NCBI GenBank assembly: GCA_949825045.1
Contig: OX463806.1
Coordinates: forward strand, 46,152,208 to 46,216,207
Origin: Argyresthia goedartella
Taxonomy: Eukaryota; Arthropoda; Insecta; Lepidoptera; Argyresthiidae
DNA length: 64,000 bases
Reading direction: 5' to 3'
Shown: positions 1 to 10,862 of the stretch, one piece after another
Layout of the letters: every line of letters begins with the position of its first letter
How positions within the stretch are numbered: the first letter of the stretch is position 1
Translations under genes and position numbers: made by a program
Notes under the pieces: generated by a model
Told to the model about the DNA's origin: nothing
The model's input: the letters and a program-made list of their open reading frames with translations, nothing else
Databases searched by the model: none

Positions 1-1110
1 GTTCAGCTCCTCCACCTTGATGTGCAGTTCGCTGATGGAGACCTCAAACCTCTCGCAAGTCTTCAGGATTGTCACCTTCTCCTTAGTAATGCTCTCAACC
101 TGGGCCAGCAACTCGTAGACCTCCGACTGGAACTTGGATTTCTCCTTCTCTGATCTGGAGACAAGGACAGGGTATTTGCTAAAACGTGGAAGACGCCAAT
201 TTCACAAGTGTTGAAAAATTTGCGTGGTATGTGACAAGGTATGATCGCATAGCAATGTCGCATAGATGGAAGATTCGCTGAGCATTTGTATGTCTAAAGG
301 TTGCAATCCATTCCAGGGTTAGTAAACATATGACAAACACACGTCGAAGTTGGAAGATAAGGATTTAAATGTTGTTGGGTTGTTATTTATCACTCGTGAT
401 CTTACCTGGCTTTGCTTTTGGTTAGCTGGTCGATTTGGTCCTGGAAGTCGACGAGGATCTCCTGGTGCTTCTTCTTGAGTAAATGGGCTGTCTCTTCAGA
501 TTCCAGGTGAACATCTTCCAGGAGTTTGCGAAGCTTCATCAGCTCGGTATCACGCTTTCTGTTGATCTCGAACTGGAAGAACGGTGACGTAATTTCAAAT
601 TTCAACCCCAGGATTATAGGGGTAGATGTTTGAAATTCAATAAAATATTCTCTATTCTGTGTATGGCACTGGATCCGGAATGTAACCATGGAATGTAAAT
701 TTCCACAACCGAGAGCTTTGTATGTTTGTTTTATCAAAAAACTTGGTATCCTCGTGTCATCATCGACAAAAGTAAGGTTTTTCTGTAAGATCCAATGAAA
801 GTAAAAAAGTGGAAATACGTAGCCTTCATTGATCATACATTTAAACAGTTCAAGAAATTCTTTAAGTTTGACTTTATATGCTAGAATAATACCTGTAAGG
901 CAAATAAAATTAATGAGATGCATATTTCGCTTGGCCTGAATAAACTTCGCATAGCACAATCCCTGAAAAAACATCAATATTCGCAAAGCATGGTGTTGAA
1001 AAACTTTTATAATGTTTGTTATTGCTATAGTGTAGAGGTGTTCCATATTGAGTATTTTATGTTTATCTAGAAGATCTCCAGATGCTTGAAATTTATCTCT
1101 TGCTTCTTGC

Positions 1111-1169
<59 letters not shown>

Positions 1170-3201
1170 TCTTTAGGTTTGTTCAAACAGCATTTCAAAT
1201 TCTAGATTTTCTGGATTTTTTCCTTTTTTACTGTCTTCTTTTACTGGCAACTAAGCTAACAAACTTCAGTAGTAATTTGTATGTTTGAAAATCTTCTTCT
1301 TATTGTAGTTTTCTCCATTTATTTCCTCCTCCTCTTCAAGTTTCCTTTTTTAGTTTCGGATACTCTTCTACTTTACAACGAATGCCTTTGTTACCACCAC
1401 ACTAAGTATTCGTCTTATCACTATGTTATTTTGTAGTGAAAACATGTAGTTTACCTGGCTCTCAGCTCCGCCTTCAGCCTCCTCCAGCCTCTCAGAGATT
1501 TGAATGATCTGCACGCTCAAATCGGCTTTCTCCCTCTCAATCTGAAAATGATCATAAACATCTAAGGTTTTTGCGCCTTCTTCAAAAATAACGTAGAAAG
1601 CATAGTTGTTATTCGTGATAGAAAGCTAATCGACGAAAAAGAATGAGTGTACCGTACCTATAATATGACATATTAATTACAAATGTTTAATAATTAAGAC
1701 GTTGTTTTCTAATAACAGGAATGTTTTAAAGTCGTTATGTTACTTTACTGATGACATATAAACTTTATGAATCTTAATCCTCCACCCTTAGGCCCGACCC
1801 TTTCACCCTTTGACATCCTTAGGCTTTAACGTAGTCAAGTAAACATGCAGCTGCAAATTGTTCATGTACGCAGAAGATCATTGTTAAAGAATACTCCTTT
1901 CAGATTAGCAAGATCTCAACAATCTAATGCTATTGTATCCCGTCAATACTTACTTATGCAATACCGCTCGCAAACATTACTCAGGCATTATCCAACGCCA
2001 TCTAAAATAAGAAACGGCGGTGTCTCACGCCGGTGACTACCCAGAGATATTTTCGCCCGGCTATTATTATATTTCAATATTGTGGCATTCTCAACCGAAC
2101 TCGAGGAAGCATCATTTGGCCCAGTTTCAAAAGTGAGACCGGAGTGAGCTTGTGATTTCAGAGAATGCTTTCGCTATGTCTAAATTTACCGCGAAGAGTT
2201 TCGGTGGTTCGCACTTGCGTGCTGCACGCTCCGTGGATGCGCGCGCAAACGTGCGAGGTTCATAAATAGCTCGGTAGCTATAGTGATCCAATATCGCGCC
2301 GACATCAGCGGGTATTGAACGTGCCGCGCATTATTGATAGTGAATAATATCGCGCAGACATCATCGGGTATCGAACGTGCCACGCATTATTGATAATGAA
2401 CTTATGGCTTGTTAGTATCAAGTTTATGTTGCACATCTTATAGGGATGTCTTTATTTTTATGGGTTAGATTTTTGATTTAACGGATACGAAAATAGATTT
2501 TTATGTATTTTTTTATCATTGGTGAACATAAGAATACTTAGGGTGATACTTAGGAATACTCAAAAACATATGTTCATCAATGTTATTTACAGTTTTATAA
2601 CATCGACAAGTTATGACATGACTTAGCGAAAAAGCTCTTCAGGAATTAAAATTAATCATAACTTAAGATATTCGATAAGTTATAAAGTGTCAGAATAATT
2701 AGCATAAGCACATCTCACACTATTAGTATATATTCGTATTTTATTGGGTAAAAAACTGCTCTTAGAAAATCCCTTAGTTAGTCGCCCTTAGGGCGGGCCG
2801 GTGCAGGGTTAGGGCGGTTCGGGCAAAGGGCGAGTTTGCAGCGATCGAGGGCGCCGGCGCCGGTATAAATAGCAGGCTAGGCCCCGCCCACATGCGCGCA
2901 CGCAGCCCGCTATGGCCGTGGCGCGCGCGCGGATCACGTTTCCCGCTCACGCACACAACTCACCCTCTGACGCAACTCTCTTTCGGATTCCAGATCATCT
3001 TGGATCAGACGAATCTTGTCCTGAAAAATACAACATGATGTATCATGGGTTCCACTGCACTATTCGCACTGCACTGTGAACGCGGGCTACCTCCAGTCGG
3101 GAGAGGGCGCTCAGGTCGGCGCTGTACTCGATGTTGACGTCGGTGGTGCCGCCCCCGCTACTGCGGTACGTGTACTTGGAGGACTTGGCCACGGCGGACA
3201 T
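1..3201 (-). CDS. Prm: paramyosin, N-terminal part (five exons, gene continues beyond position 1)
   Basis: Paramyosin is the coiled-coil core protein of invertebrate thick filaments. Coding exons on the minus strand, all with GT-AG borders: 3091-3201 (ATG at 3201, 37 codons), 2964-3020 (19 codons), 1455-1541 (29 codons), 406-572 (55 codons plus 2 nt) and 1-154 (open at the window edge). Joined, they give one uninterrupted frame of 192 codons. The protein starts with a short Ser/Gly-rich head (residues 1-20, [20 protein letters not shown]), then [20 protein letters not shown] and continuous heptad-type coiled coil, including [15 protein letters not shown]. This matches the insect paramyosin N-terminus closely; the full protein is normally near 880 residues, so about a fifth is visible. 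Introns are 70, 1422, 882 and 251 bp. The start is fixed by the family N-terminus and a GC-rich leader behind a TATA box. No damage is seen. Identity is near certain; the short (mini-) paramyosin promoter known in Drosophila would lie further into the gene. Confidence 0.96.
1115..1167. repeat. (TA)n microsatellite in paramyosin intron 3
   Basis: About 26 uninterrupted TA dinucleotides lie inside the 882-bp intron between the exons at 406-572 and 1455-1541. Confidence 0.98.
2290..2401. repeat. tandem duplication, two 56-bp units, in paramyosin intron 2
   Basis: Two adjacent copies start at 2290 and 2346, both beginning AATATCGCGC and both containing GACATC, GAACGTGCC and GCATTATTGATA, with only a few differences. 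The surrounding intron segment is CG-rich for this window. Confidence 0.85.
2790..2960. promoter_or_regulatory. GC-rich block with TATAAATAG in paramyosin intron 2
   Basis: This block directly follows exon 2. It holds a GC-box-like GCCCCGCCCAC (2881-2891) and TATAAATAG on the plus strand (2864-2872). Read on the minus strand, the AT core (CTATTTATAC) matches the muscle factor MEF2 consensus YTAWWWWTAR at nine of ten positions. It could be an intronic muscle enhancer or a minor promoter; neither is shown by sequence alone. Confidence 0.3.
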
Positions 3202-3400
3202 TGTCGCTGGTTCGATTGTCGGGACTCGGCTACGTTACCGGTCGGGCACCGTTCGACTAGTGAGAGCGGGCGCGGGCAGCGCGAGCGCAGCACTGCTAGC
3301 GGCCGCCCCCCGCCACCACCCCCGCACCCGCCGCGCGCGCCGCTCCGCCGCCCGCGCCGCTCCAGCCGCTCGCCCTGGAACGGCGGATCGTGTTACCACC
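3202..3400 (-). other. paramyosin 5' leader (inferred, GC-rich)
   Basis: This is the stretch between the inferred start site and the ATG. It is much more GC-rich than its surroundings (dense CCGCC/GCGC runs) and continuous with coding exon 1, so no intron is needed in the leader. Open frames on both strands here reflect the GC content, not genes. The upstream limit is inferred from the TATA box only. Confidence 0.5.
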
Positions 3401-3422
3401 CCCGCGCACCCCTCCCACTGAG

Positions 3423-3431
3423 CCTTTTATA
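3423..3431 (-). promoter_or_regulatory. TATA box of the paramyosin gene
   Basis: The minus strand reads TATAAAAGG here, about 220 bp upstream of the paramyosin ATG. Transcription would be expected to start about 30 bp downstream, near 3395-3400. A TCAGT initiator-like pentamer lies only about 10 bp downstream, too close to be the partner initiator. Confidence 0.7.
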
Positions 3432-3432
3432 G

Positions 3433-4386
3433 ACACGCCCGCCCAACCGGTGGCGTTCAACTTTTCATTTGTTTTGCCCAAAATTTGGCGATATCATTTT
3501 CATATCTTAGGATTCTAGATACTAGGTATCTCTAAGCTCTTAGTAACCTCTTGATAAGTTGGTAGGCGTGCTGAGTCCAGCAGATTAGCTGGTGTTTGCC
3601 AGCGTCTGGGCTTAGCGTCGGCGCGGCGGCCGCCCAGCCCACACTGAATGCCAGCAATGAACTTCATACTCTTTTGATATCAACCAATTTACTGGGGCAG
3701 TCGTTGTTTTGACTCGGGCTTCACTAATTAATAGTGATCCAGCAGATTTGAGGAAGACAGATCAAAGCACAACACAGATGCGTAGAATTGTTTCAATTCG
3801 CCGCGGTATAGGTACCTACATTAAGTATATGAACCTTGATAATAAACCGCTCCTAAAGTTTTTTCGTACCTATAGGTAGGTATGAATAGGTAGTTACGTA
3901 CAATGTGTGAGTGTGCGAGGAAAAACTATTAACACACATAGAGGGATCTAGTCGAAAAGTCTCTAAAAGCGGACCATTGAATCCAATATAGGTGCGGGGG
4001 CGGTAGGCCACGCGCCTCATAAACTATTATAATAATATTTATTTATTTCAGATATACATCCATAATTAATCACGGTAAAATGAAAAATAAATTGACATAA
4101 TGACACAAAACAAAAATAAATTAATTGGTAACACAGAAAACAAGATCTAAGTATGTATAAGTTAAGTCCACACACTCATTCGTCATTCTGTCATAATTAT
4201 GTCTATTACAGATCCATCACACACTATTAAACGAAGAATTTTACTTGTGTGTTTTGGGTTCTCGTGGACGGCTGCAAAGTTTTGAATGCAATTTGCTTTT
4301 AGGGGGCGACTATTAAAAATTGGTTGTGTTTAGTTAAACAATTCTTACAATATTAAAAATAAAATTATTTTATTATAATAGGCTAG
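3433..4386. other. upstream flank of paramyosin, no gene seen
   Basis: Non-coding DNA becoming AT-rich away from the gene. It contains a palindromic CCAAAATTTGG at about 3479-3489 and GC-rich patches around 3590-3640 and 3990-4015. No repeat family could be assigned. Confidence 0.5.
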
Positions 4387-4604
4387 TATTTAATCGCACA
4401 TCAAACATACTGATTTTCTCAGCAAAAACACTTTATGTTTGTTTTTCTTACATGTTCAACCTAATTCGAAGGATCAAGGGGGCTTCGCTTCGCTTACCCC
4501 CTTTCCCCTTCACCTAAGCTACCGCAGAATTTTGCTCTGATAATTGCTGTAAAAATCAGTATATTTGCTATGCAAATGAGTATTATTGATGTGCAGTTTA
4601 ATAT
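4387..4604 (-). mobile_element. MITE family A, copy 1
   Basis: Ends are inverted: TTTAATCGCACATCAA at the left and, on the other strand at the right, TTAAACTGCACATCAA. The core includes CTTCACCTAAGCTACC and TTACATGTTCAACCTAA, shared in reverse orientation with 35089-35308 and in fragments near 26.2, 35.8 and 51.7 kb. It is about 220 bp and has no coding capacity. Confidence 0.75.
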
Positions 4605-4667
4605 TTTCCATTATAATATAATAAAATATAATTATTATTATTAATAGCAAGAGCTGTGTTAAGTAAG

Positions 4668-5333
4668 ATTAACCCCATACATTCCCGTCATTTAAGTAAT
4701 CTAATCATGAACAATGTTTTTTTTAATGTCGCTTTTACACGATTTTTAAATTGCTCATATGGCAATTTCAAAATCTCCAGAAGTATCTTGTTGTAGGAGT
4801 GAATGAACTGACCCTTGAAATAATTGGTAACCTTCGCGATTCTAAATCGGGGCGCAACTAGTCTGTGATTATTTCTTAGGTTAACTACATCTTTCGCTAA
4901 GTTTGGAAAATATTGTAAGGTTCTTGCGTACATACATAATATTTTCGAAAATAAATTAAAAGCTCTCTTATGGAGTCTGTGCGTTTTAAAATATAAATCT
5001 CTCAAATAGCTCTTTTCTGTAAAATAAAAATATTTTGAATATACGCTGATTTCCCCCACAACAACGTATCAAAGGACATGACACTATGAAAGTAACTAAA
5101 ATATACTAGCCTAGATGTAGCCAAGCCACATCCGTGATTTGTCTGATGTGCCTAACAGCGTAAGCCGCAGAACTTATTTTACCAGCTAATTGATCTATGT
5201 GGGGTCCCCACTGCAATTTTCTAAAAATGGTTATTCCAATAAACTTCGTATCATTCTAATTCTAATTCTAATGTGTTGCTGTCTAACACAAAACTGAACT
5301 TGCTTGACATTTGGAAGTGAGAATTCACACAGG
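4668..5333 (-). mobile_element. LINE family L1a (CR1/jockey-like), C-terminal coding fragment
   Basis: Read on the minus strand, this encodes the end of a non-LTR retrotransposon ORF2, broken into frames. First comes LDSNTLELE, then KLQWGPHIDQLAGKISSAAYAVR and YFSYFHSVMS..LLWGKSA (segment after the polymerase domain), then a 123-codon open stretch (4688-5059) with FKGQFIHSYNKI and KNRVKATL. The reverse transcriptase domain is absent, as usual for 5'-truncated copies. The same terminal segment recurs near 20.6-20.95, 42.84-43.2 and 61.1-61.26 kb, and the 3' untranslated tail recurs in more places. Frameshifts show the copy is dead. Confidence 0.75.
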
Positions 5334-5512
5334 ACCCATTTGGCTCCCTTCGGGTACGAAACCCTTAATATCACATCATCATCCCCATGAGATTCCCGTC
5401 CTGACAACACGTCAAATTATTAAGGCGACATAGCCAGAAGGCGTATCAAAAAAAAATATCGTTCAAAAGAGGTCGAATCCAAATTCAACCTCCTTCATCC
5501 TCCTTGCTTGAA

Positions 5513-5530
5513 CAAGCAAGCAAGCAAGCA
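5513..5530. repeat. short (CAAG)n microsatellite
   Basis: About four and a half CAAG units. Confidence 0.8.
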
Positions 5531-6205
5531 CGCTTTTTTGGGTCACGTGGTACATGTATTAAATCATTCAGCTTTCACGTAGGTATAACGGTATGACAGC
5601 CTACCCATGACGTGTGATGTGCAGTTTGATGATTCGGCGCAAGCGACTGCAACCAACCATCGAGCTGAGCTCGGTGCCCAGGTACCAACTAAACGCGGAC
5701 ACAACAGTTCTTGTACCATTCCGTATGGATAAAACTAGGCACTAAGAGATAAGAAATAAGAACTAAGATGTTAGAAACTTCATTTGCCTATCTTGGTTTA
5801 AACTAGGCCTTATAGATTTAATTTCAGTTTCGCATCCTATTACTTTAAATAGGTGTGCAAATGATCTAGTAATTTACGCAACTTAATTACTAGCCATTTA
5901 TTAACATATAAGTATGCATATTAAGTTGGTACTCATTTGTCTTATATATATGTAATTATTGGATATTTATTATATGTATTAGTATTTATTTTGGTTAAGA
6001 CTATAGGAAGTACAGCATATCCCAATAATATATTTATTAGGATGTGCTACTCTGCTTAATTCGTAAAGCCGTGTGCTTTTTGGTCCAGGCCAGCCTAATA
6101 ACTATTGCCGGTTTAGTTATGTATTTATAGTGATAATAATTAAAAAGTAATTTAGTTCCCAAACTGCAAGTATGTGTTACAATATGTGGAAATTAATAAT
6201 AAAAA
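5531..6205. other. non-coding, nothing recognised
   Basis: AT-rich DNA without a repeat family, RNA gene or credible exon that I can recognise. Confidence 0.5.
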
Positions 6206-6255
6206 ATAGTGCATGCAAATTATAAAAGTTATTTTTAATAATTTGCATGCACTAT
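6206..6255. repeat. perfect inverted repeat, 18-bp arms, carrying two octamer motifs
   Basis: Arms at 6206-6223 and 6238-6255 are exact reverse complements around a 14-nt AT-rich loop. Each arm contains the POU-type octamer ATGCAAAT, in opposite orientations. It abuts the repeat at 6256-6500, so it may be the end of that element. Confidence 0.9.
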
Positions 6256-6500
6256 GATTTTTACATTTTTACAGAACAAACAACTTAACGACGAAGGGAA
6301 TTTGAACAGACTACGGCCGTGGAGGACAAATGAAGTACATTATGTTTTTACGGATATTTCAGTAATCTTGTAATATTTTTTGATGGGAATAACGGAATTT
6401 AGTTAGGAACACAATTATCTCGAAATGGTTTTCTCAGATTGATACCACAGATTTATTTACAAGGCTAATTAAAGGTTACATTTGAATGATGATGGTTTGG
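6256..6500 (-). repeat. dispersed repeat family R1, copy 1 (partial)
   Basis: In reverse orientation this matches 13745-14165 and 48920-49345. Shared blocks include AAACCATTTCGAGATAATT, CATCAAAAA.TATTACA and TTCAAATTCCCTTCGTCGTTA. There is no coding potential and the class is unknown. Confidence 0.7.
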
Positions 6501-6889
6501 TAATTTGAAGAGACAGCATTATTAAAAGACGTCTCACGTCTCTTTAATTTGTAAAATATGTTATAGATTGGTTGATTGGGACTAGTAGTGGTCTCCTTGC
6601 TGAGGCTTACGACATGTTTATTACTAACAGGAGCCCAAAATTTCGTCTGCTTGCGCCCAGGAAACATTACCCTCCGTCCAGTGCTGTTGTTTCGGATAAA
6701 AAGTATCTTATATGTTTGCTAAATTTCATTCAAATCAGTTCAGCCGGTTTGGCGTGATTGAGGCATTTTCGGATGAAGGCCTCCTCCATATGTCTCCACG
6801 TTGGTCCATCTTTCGCCAGTCTAGTCTAGGTCACCCCCCACTAGTCCCCACCAACACGTCCTCCATCAGTTTAGTTATTCATTAGTATG
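6501..6889. other. non-coding, nothing recognised
   Basis: Short open frames on both strands lack homology I can recognise and splice context. Confidence 0.45.
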
Positions 6890-6976
6890 TCGACCTCTGC
6901 GCCGCCGCGGATGTGGATCTGCCTACCATGCGAGAGACCCCGGGTTCAATCTTCGGCTGGATTAAGAAAAAAAAAA
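6890..6976 (+). mobile_element. tRNA-derived SINE head (relic)
   Basis: A box-B-like GGTTCAATC (6943-6951) follows a tRNA-like stretch and ends in an A-run at about 6965-6976, directly before the next MITE. Too diverged to be a tRNA gene. Confidence 0.45.
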
Positions 6977-7372
6977 ACGGTCAAGTGCGAGTCTAAATCG
7001 CGCACGAAGGGTTCCGTACCACCGTTCAATGGAAGCGATGGTGTGGAGTGAATAGTTTGGATTTTACACAGCAAAATATTGTTTACAAAGTTATTGGTGC
7101 GGTTACTTTCACACTCCATGTACGTAACCAGGTGCATCTATAAGTTTGTATGTGGTATTGAAAGAATTGTTGGATGGGAGCCCCCTTAAATATTTCTTTT
7201 ATACTGTTTTTTAGTACTTGTTGTTATAGCGGCAACAGAAATACATAATCTGTGAAAATTTCAACTCTCTAGCTAGCTAGGTTCTTGAGATACAGCCTGG
7301 TGACAGACGGACGGACAGCGAAGTCTTAGTAATAGGGTTCCGTTCTTACCCGTTGGGTACGGAACCCTAAAA
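6970..7372 (+). mobile_element. MITE family B (GGGTTCCGTACC type), nearly complete copy
   Basis: Begins GGTCAAGTGCGAGTC and ends GGGTACGGAACCCTAAAAA. Internal landmarks are ATGTACGTAACCAGGTGCAT, GAGCCCCCTTAAATATTTCT and GACAGACGGACGGACAGCGA. Its first 170 bp are almost identical to the copy at 25624-26040, implying recent spread from one source. The terminal CGAAGGGTTCCGTAC and GTACGGAACCC are inverted. Non-coding. This type is abundant in lepidopteran genomes. Confidence 0.85.
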
Positions 7373-7379
7373 ACAGGTC

Positions 7380-9230
7380 TTTGATGTTTATATGTGTGTG
7401 ATGTCGATGACTCAGAGTACCCTAGTGTGGGGCCAGAAGCAATGTATGTCCTGAATGTAAATGTTTATGTGTATATCCCGGTATGTTTTATTTTTAAGGA
7501 TTCTAGTGATCGTAAGTTTAAAGGAATTTACGTTTGAATATTGTAATGGCTACTTAAAATACGCTATAACTATAAAATGCGTATTTAGGGAATGGTAATT
7601 TTAGGGCGTTTTTTTAAAGATATGTTATTTATATTTGATTTACGTTACTGTTACCTACCAACTTATTTCTGCCGACTAAATATACTCAGCTCACCTGTAG
7701 CAATAAACCCCATATCCTGCAGCCACGAATCATCAAATAGATATGAGAAGCGTGTTAAAAGTACGAAGTGCTAGCACAGTAGCTCACTGTCTGGACACCG
7801 AGGCTGAGCTGATTGATGGATTATATTCAACATCCACCAGACCTACTTCAGTCCACTTAACCTCTAGCTCGTCGGAGTCAATATTAAAATCGTATAATTC
7901 CAACAAATAAACATTATTTTACCTCAAAAAGTTTGTCTTCATGACGTCTCAAGTTGCATACCTACATAACTCTTGAACCAAATAAGTTTTGACAGTTCAT
8001 TATAAAGTATCGACCCTTTATATAAATTTCTCTATCAACATCTATTTGGCTGCCCAGTAGAGCAAGTACCTTACTGTCCGCCATTTTGAAAATGTACATT
8101 ATTACAATCAAAATTAAATTCCTGAGTGAATATGCGAGAAAATGTAAGAACACTTTTCCGATTTATTTTCCAACATGTGCATTAGACATCTTTCGCCAAC
8201 TGCTCTGCATTGTCTGAGGAGGAAAAAGATTCGGACAACCAGGCCAAGGTCCAACGAACATGATGTAGGTACTACGGGTGTACGTTCCCGCCATGTGCTA
8301 CAATTAGGGTAATGGTGTCAAGCCGGATGATCGACTGCTTCTGTAACGAGCTATGCGAATATCGACTCTCTTAAAGTCTGGACTATCGACTATTGAAGGT
8401 AATTCAAGCATAGGTAAGTGGCGGAAAATATGAAATACCTTGCGGTAGTGATAAGTTTGCCTCAGTAGATTATTTACATAGAACTAACTCAAAAGAAGCG
8501 ATGATGGAAAACGTCGTGAGCAAACCTTAATAGCTCAGTTGCTGTCACGAGAAATGGGGTATTGAATTTCTGGCTAAATATGTCACTTCGTATGGGGAAA
8601 GAAGTGACGATATGTTTTTTGTTTCACGAAATTAAAGTCTGCTCCCAAAAAAAATATATACATACATTCTCGAACGAGCCAAAAACATTAATTTGTTTTG
8701 GGTACATTGTTCAGACTGCTTTGCAACCGAAAATAACTTCTTGACTCACGAGTTTTATTACTCAGTAACTACAAATCTTGCTGTCTTCATTGTACAGGTC
8801 ATTTAATTTTTCCGTTTGATTACGCATTTGATCGGTATAACATCGGTAATTTCACTACAGTTCACACAATTCCAATATGTTTTGGCCTCTGTATTAAGCT
8901 GCAAACAGGAGTCTGCGTGCAGCCTAACAGTCTCTACAAAACATGTATTCCGTTGATTTATAGTGAAATTAACTACCTGTTATACCGAAATAACTATATT
9001 AATTACAACTTCAGAATGTACATGGATCATTAGCAGCTATCTGAATTGCATGAGACATGTAAATCTACACGGCTGAACGCACTCGGTATGTCGCGACACG
9101 GAGCGCACGGTTAAATGTCACGTTGTAATAAAACACATCTAGCCTTTAAAATAAAGCACAGAATTTATCATCCCTTCTATTTCTGAATATGTATAATCGG
9201 TCGCAAAACCTGAAGTTTTCTGCATTTTCG
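7380..9230. other. non-coding, with a short SINE remnant at 7405-7480
   Basis: GTGTGGGGCCAGAAGCAATGT at 7425-7445 is the body of SINE family B. The rest holds no gene, RNA or repeat that I can recognise. Confidence 0.5.
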
Positions 9231-9235
9231 CGATA

Positions 9236-9370
9236 TACTAGGCCCGGATGCACAACCTTGTTCTGGCCCCACACTTGGGTACTCTGTATCGTGGGACCCA
9301 AGAACAGCGTTATCACATACATAAAAATCCAACCCGGGGTTTATCTCCTGAAGTCTCCTGTAAGTCAGAA
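9236..9370 (-). mobile_element. SINE family B body (remnant)
   Basis: TTCTGGCCCCACACTTGGGTA and TCGTGGGACCCA match the antisense family-B body seen at 40.6, 48.5, 49.5 and 59.8 kb. The tRNA-like head is lost. Confidence 0.6.
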
Positions 9371-9479
9371 CCTAGATCGCTTCGCTCCATTGAGATAGTA
9401 TCAATTCATCAATTGTATGTGTTTTAACTAACTAGGCTGTTATATCAGAGATTATTTTAAATAAATGCGTCAGTCAAAC

Positions 9480-9900
9480 CCGTAGGTCGTAGGAGGCGCA
9501 AAGTGCGATACGCACGCAGAAAGAATGCGACTCGCGAGCCAAACAGTGGTTGACAGTGTAAGTGCAGTATCGTCAAATCATTTGTTTGTCTGTCGATTAC
9601 AATCCTATCTCTATTCTACTGAAAAGGAACGTCCACACAGCTATCAAAATATCGAATTTCATAAATCAATAACCACTTTTGCCACCAACGTTACCCGCGC
9701 CCTGATTTCGACGTGCAGGTGGGAAATATTCGGTTATATTCGTACCTGCCTCGAAGTGGGCCGAGAGCTTTCCGCCTAGACCCCCCCTCCCCCCCTCCAC
9801 GCCGCCCTGCGCCCGCGCCGCCCGAAGTGACTCACAGCTGTGGAAAGCCGAAAATTGCTCATTTATCTGAGTCAAGCTAAATCCACGATGTGTTTACTAA
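9480..9900. other. GC-rich island with C-runs, no exon proven
   Basis: GC rises sharply at 9690-9830, with C7/C6 tracts near 9780-9800 (G-quadruplex potential on the minus strand) and dense CpG. Open frames exist on both strands, but none has a recognisable domain. Confidence 0.35.
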
Positions 9901-10657
9901 CTACTTATTTCTGTCTGTGGCATTCTTTCGAGCAGGTACTCCACCTATATTGGTATTTTGAGAAGGTTGACCACATCGCTTATTGTAATGCTTATTAGGG
10001 ACATCGCCCTGAACAACGTTCCCGGCGAATCATAAGATAATTAAAACAATCTTGTTTTCCTAATTTACAACTTAACTAAGGTAGTTAGTCTATGTGATTC
10101 TAAACCTAACCTAGAAACCTACGAACAGGTTAAGTAAACATCTTACTAGGTAAACATTCTTCTTCAGAGTGCTTTCCTCAAATACCAGCATATCAGCTTT
10201 CCGAGTATGTACCGCGCGACCATATATGCATGCTTAGGAAAAACGAATCCTTAGTAAAATAGGTTCAATCATCTGCTCGCTTTTATTACTTTAGGGGCCT
10301 TACCACAAAAAATAAAACTACTGTGGTTTAAAAACAAAAACGTATGGGATTTGACCTTTTTTGTTTTGAGGTTAGACGGTGTTTAATATTTTTTGTGGTC
10401 ACACGGTAGGTGTTATAGAGAGAATAAATACAATCGGTTATTGCAATAGCATTTTTTGTTGTTGAAAGAAGTACAAATTTATGGATTTCAGATTTTTTCC
10501 TTTTCTTTAAAGGCGGCATCTTTGTCTGCGTTACCCTAGAAGTTTGATTTTTGTACAGCTGCAAGAGAATACAGACCTGAGAAAAATTATTTTGATAAAC
10601 AGACCGACGGACAACGAAGTGGTCTTATACATATAATAATTATTTTATTTTTTTGGC
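9901..10657. other. non-coding, nothing recognised
   Basis: AT-rich. A 78-codon open frame on the minus strand (10328-10564) is lysine-rich low-complexity sequence without support. Confidence 0.5.
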
Positions 10658-10862
10658 CACTATTTACACACATTGATCTAGCCCCAAACTAGGATTCCCT
10701 GTATCTTGGGTACTAGACAACGATACACGTACTCATATAGATAAATATTATACTTAGATAGATAAACAACCATGACTAGGGTACAAATATCCGTTCCCAT
10801 AGAACAAATATTGGCCCCCACCGGGACTCGAACCCGGGACCCTTGGCTTCGCAGGCAGGGTC
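10658..10862 (-). mobile_element. SINE family A, copy 1
   Basis: A tRNA-derived SINE in antisense. On the minus strand a tRNA-like head carries the box-B motif GGTTCGAGTCCCGGT, followed by a body with GGTTGTTTATCTATCTAAG and ending GATCAATGTGTGTAAATAGTG. It shares almost the entire body with 11783-12013 and 34703-34934. It is truncated within the head, next to MITE-B-like DNA at 10865-11000. Confidence 0.85.

Noticed and set aside
402..1046. A 214-codon open frame on the minus strand read as one protein
   Set aside because: Only its last 55 codons (406-572) are paramyosin; the rest is intron 3 read through by chance. The acceptor at 573-574 and the match to the family define the true exon.
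3076..3481. Several overlapping frames on both strands in the GC-rich block
   Set aside because: These are shadows of paramyosin exon 1 and its leader; high GC removes stop codons.
3479..3489. SRF-type CArG box upstream of paramyosin
   Set aside because: CCAAAATTTGG has seven A/T between CC and GG; the CArG consensus has six.
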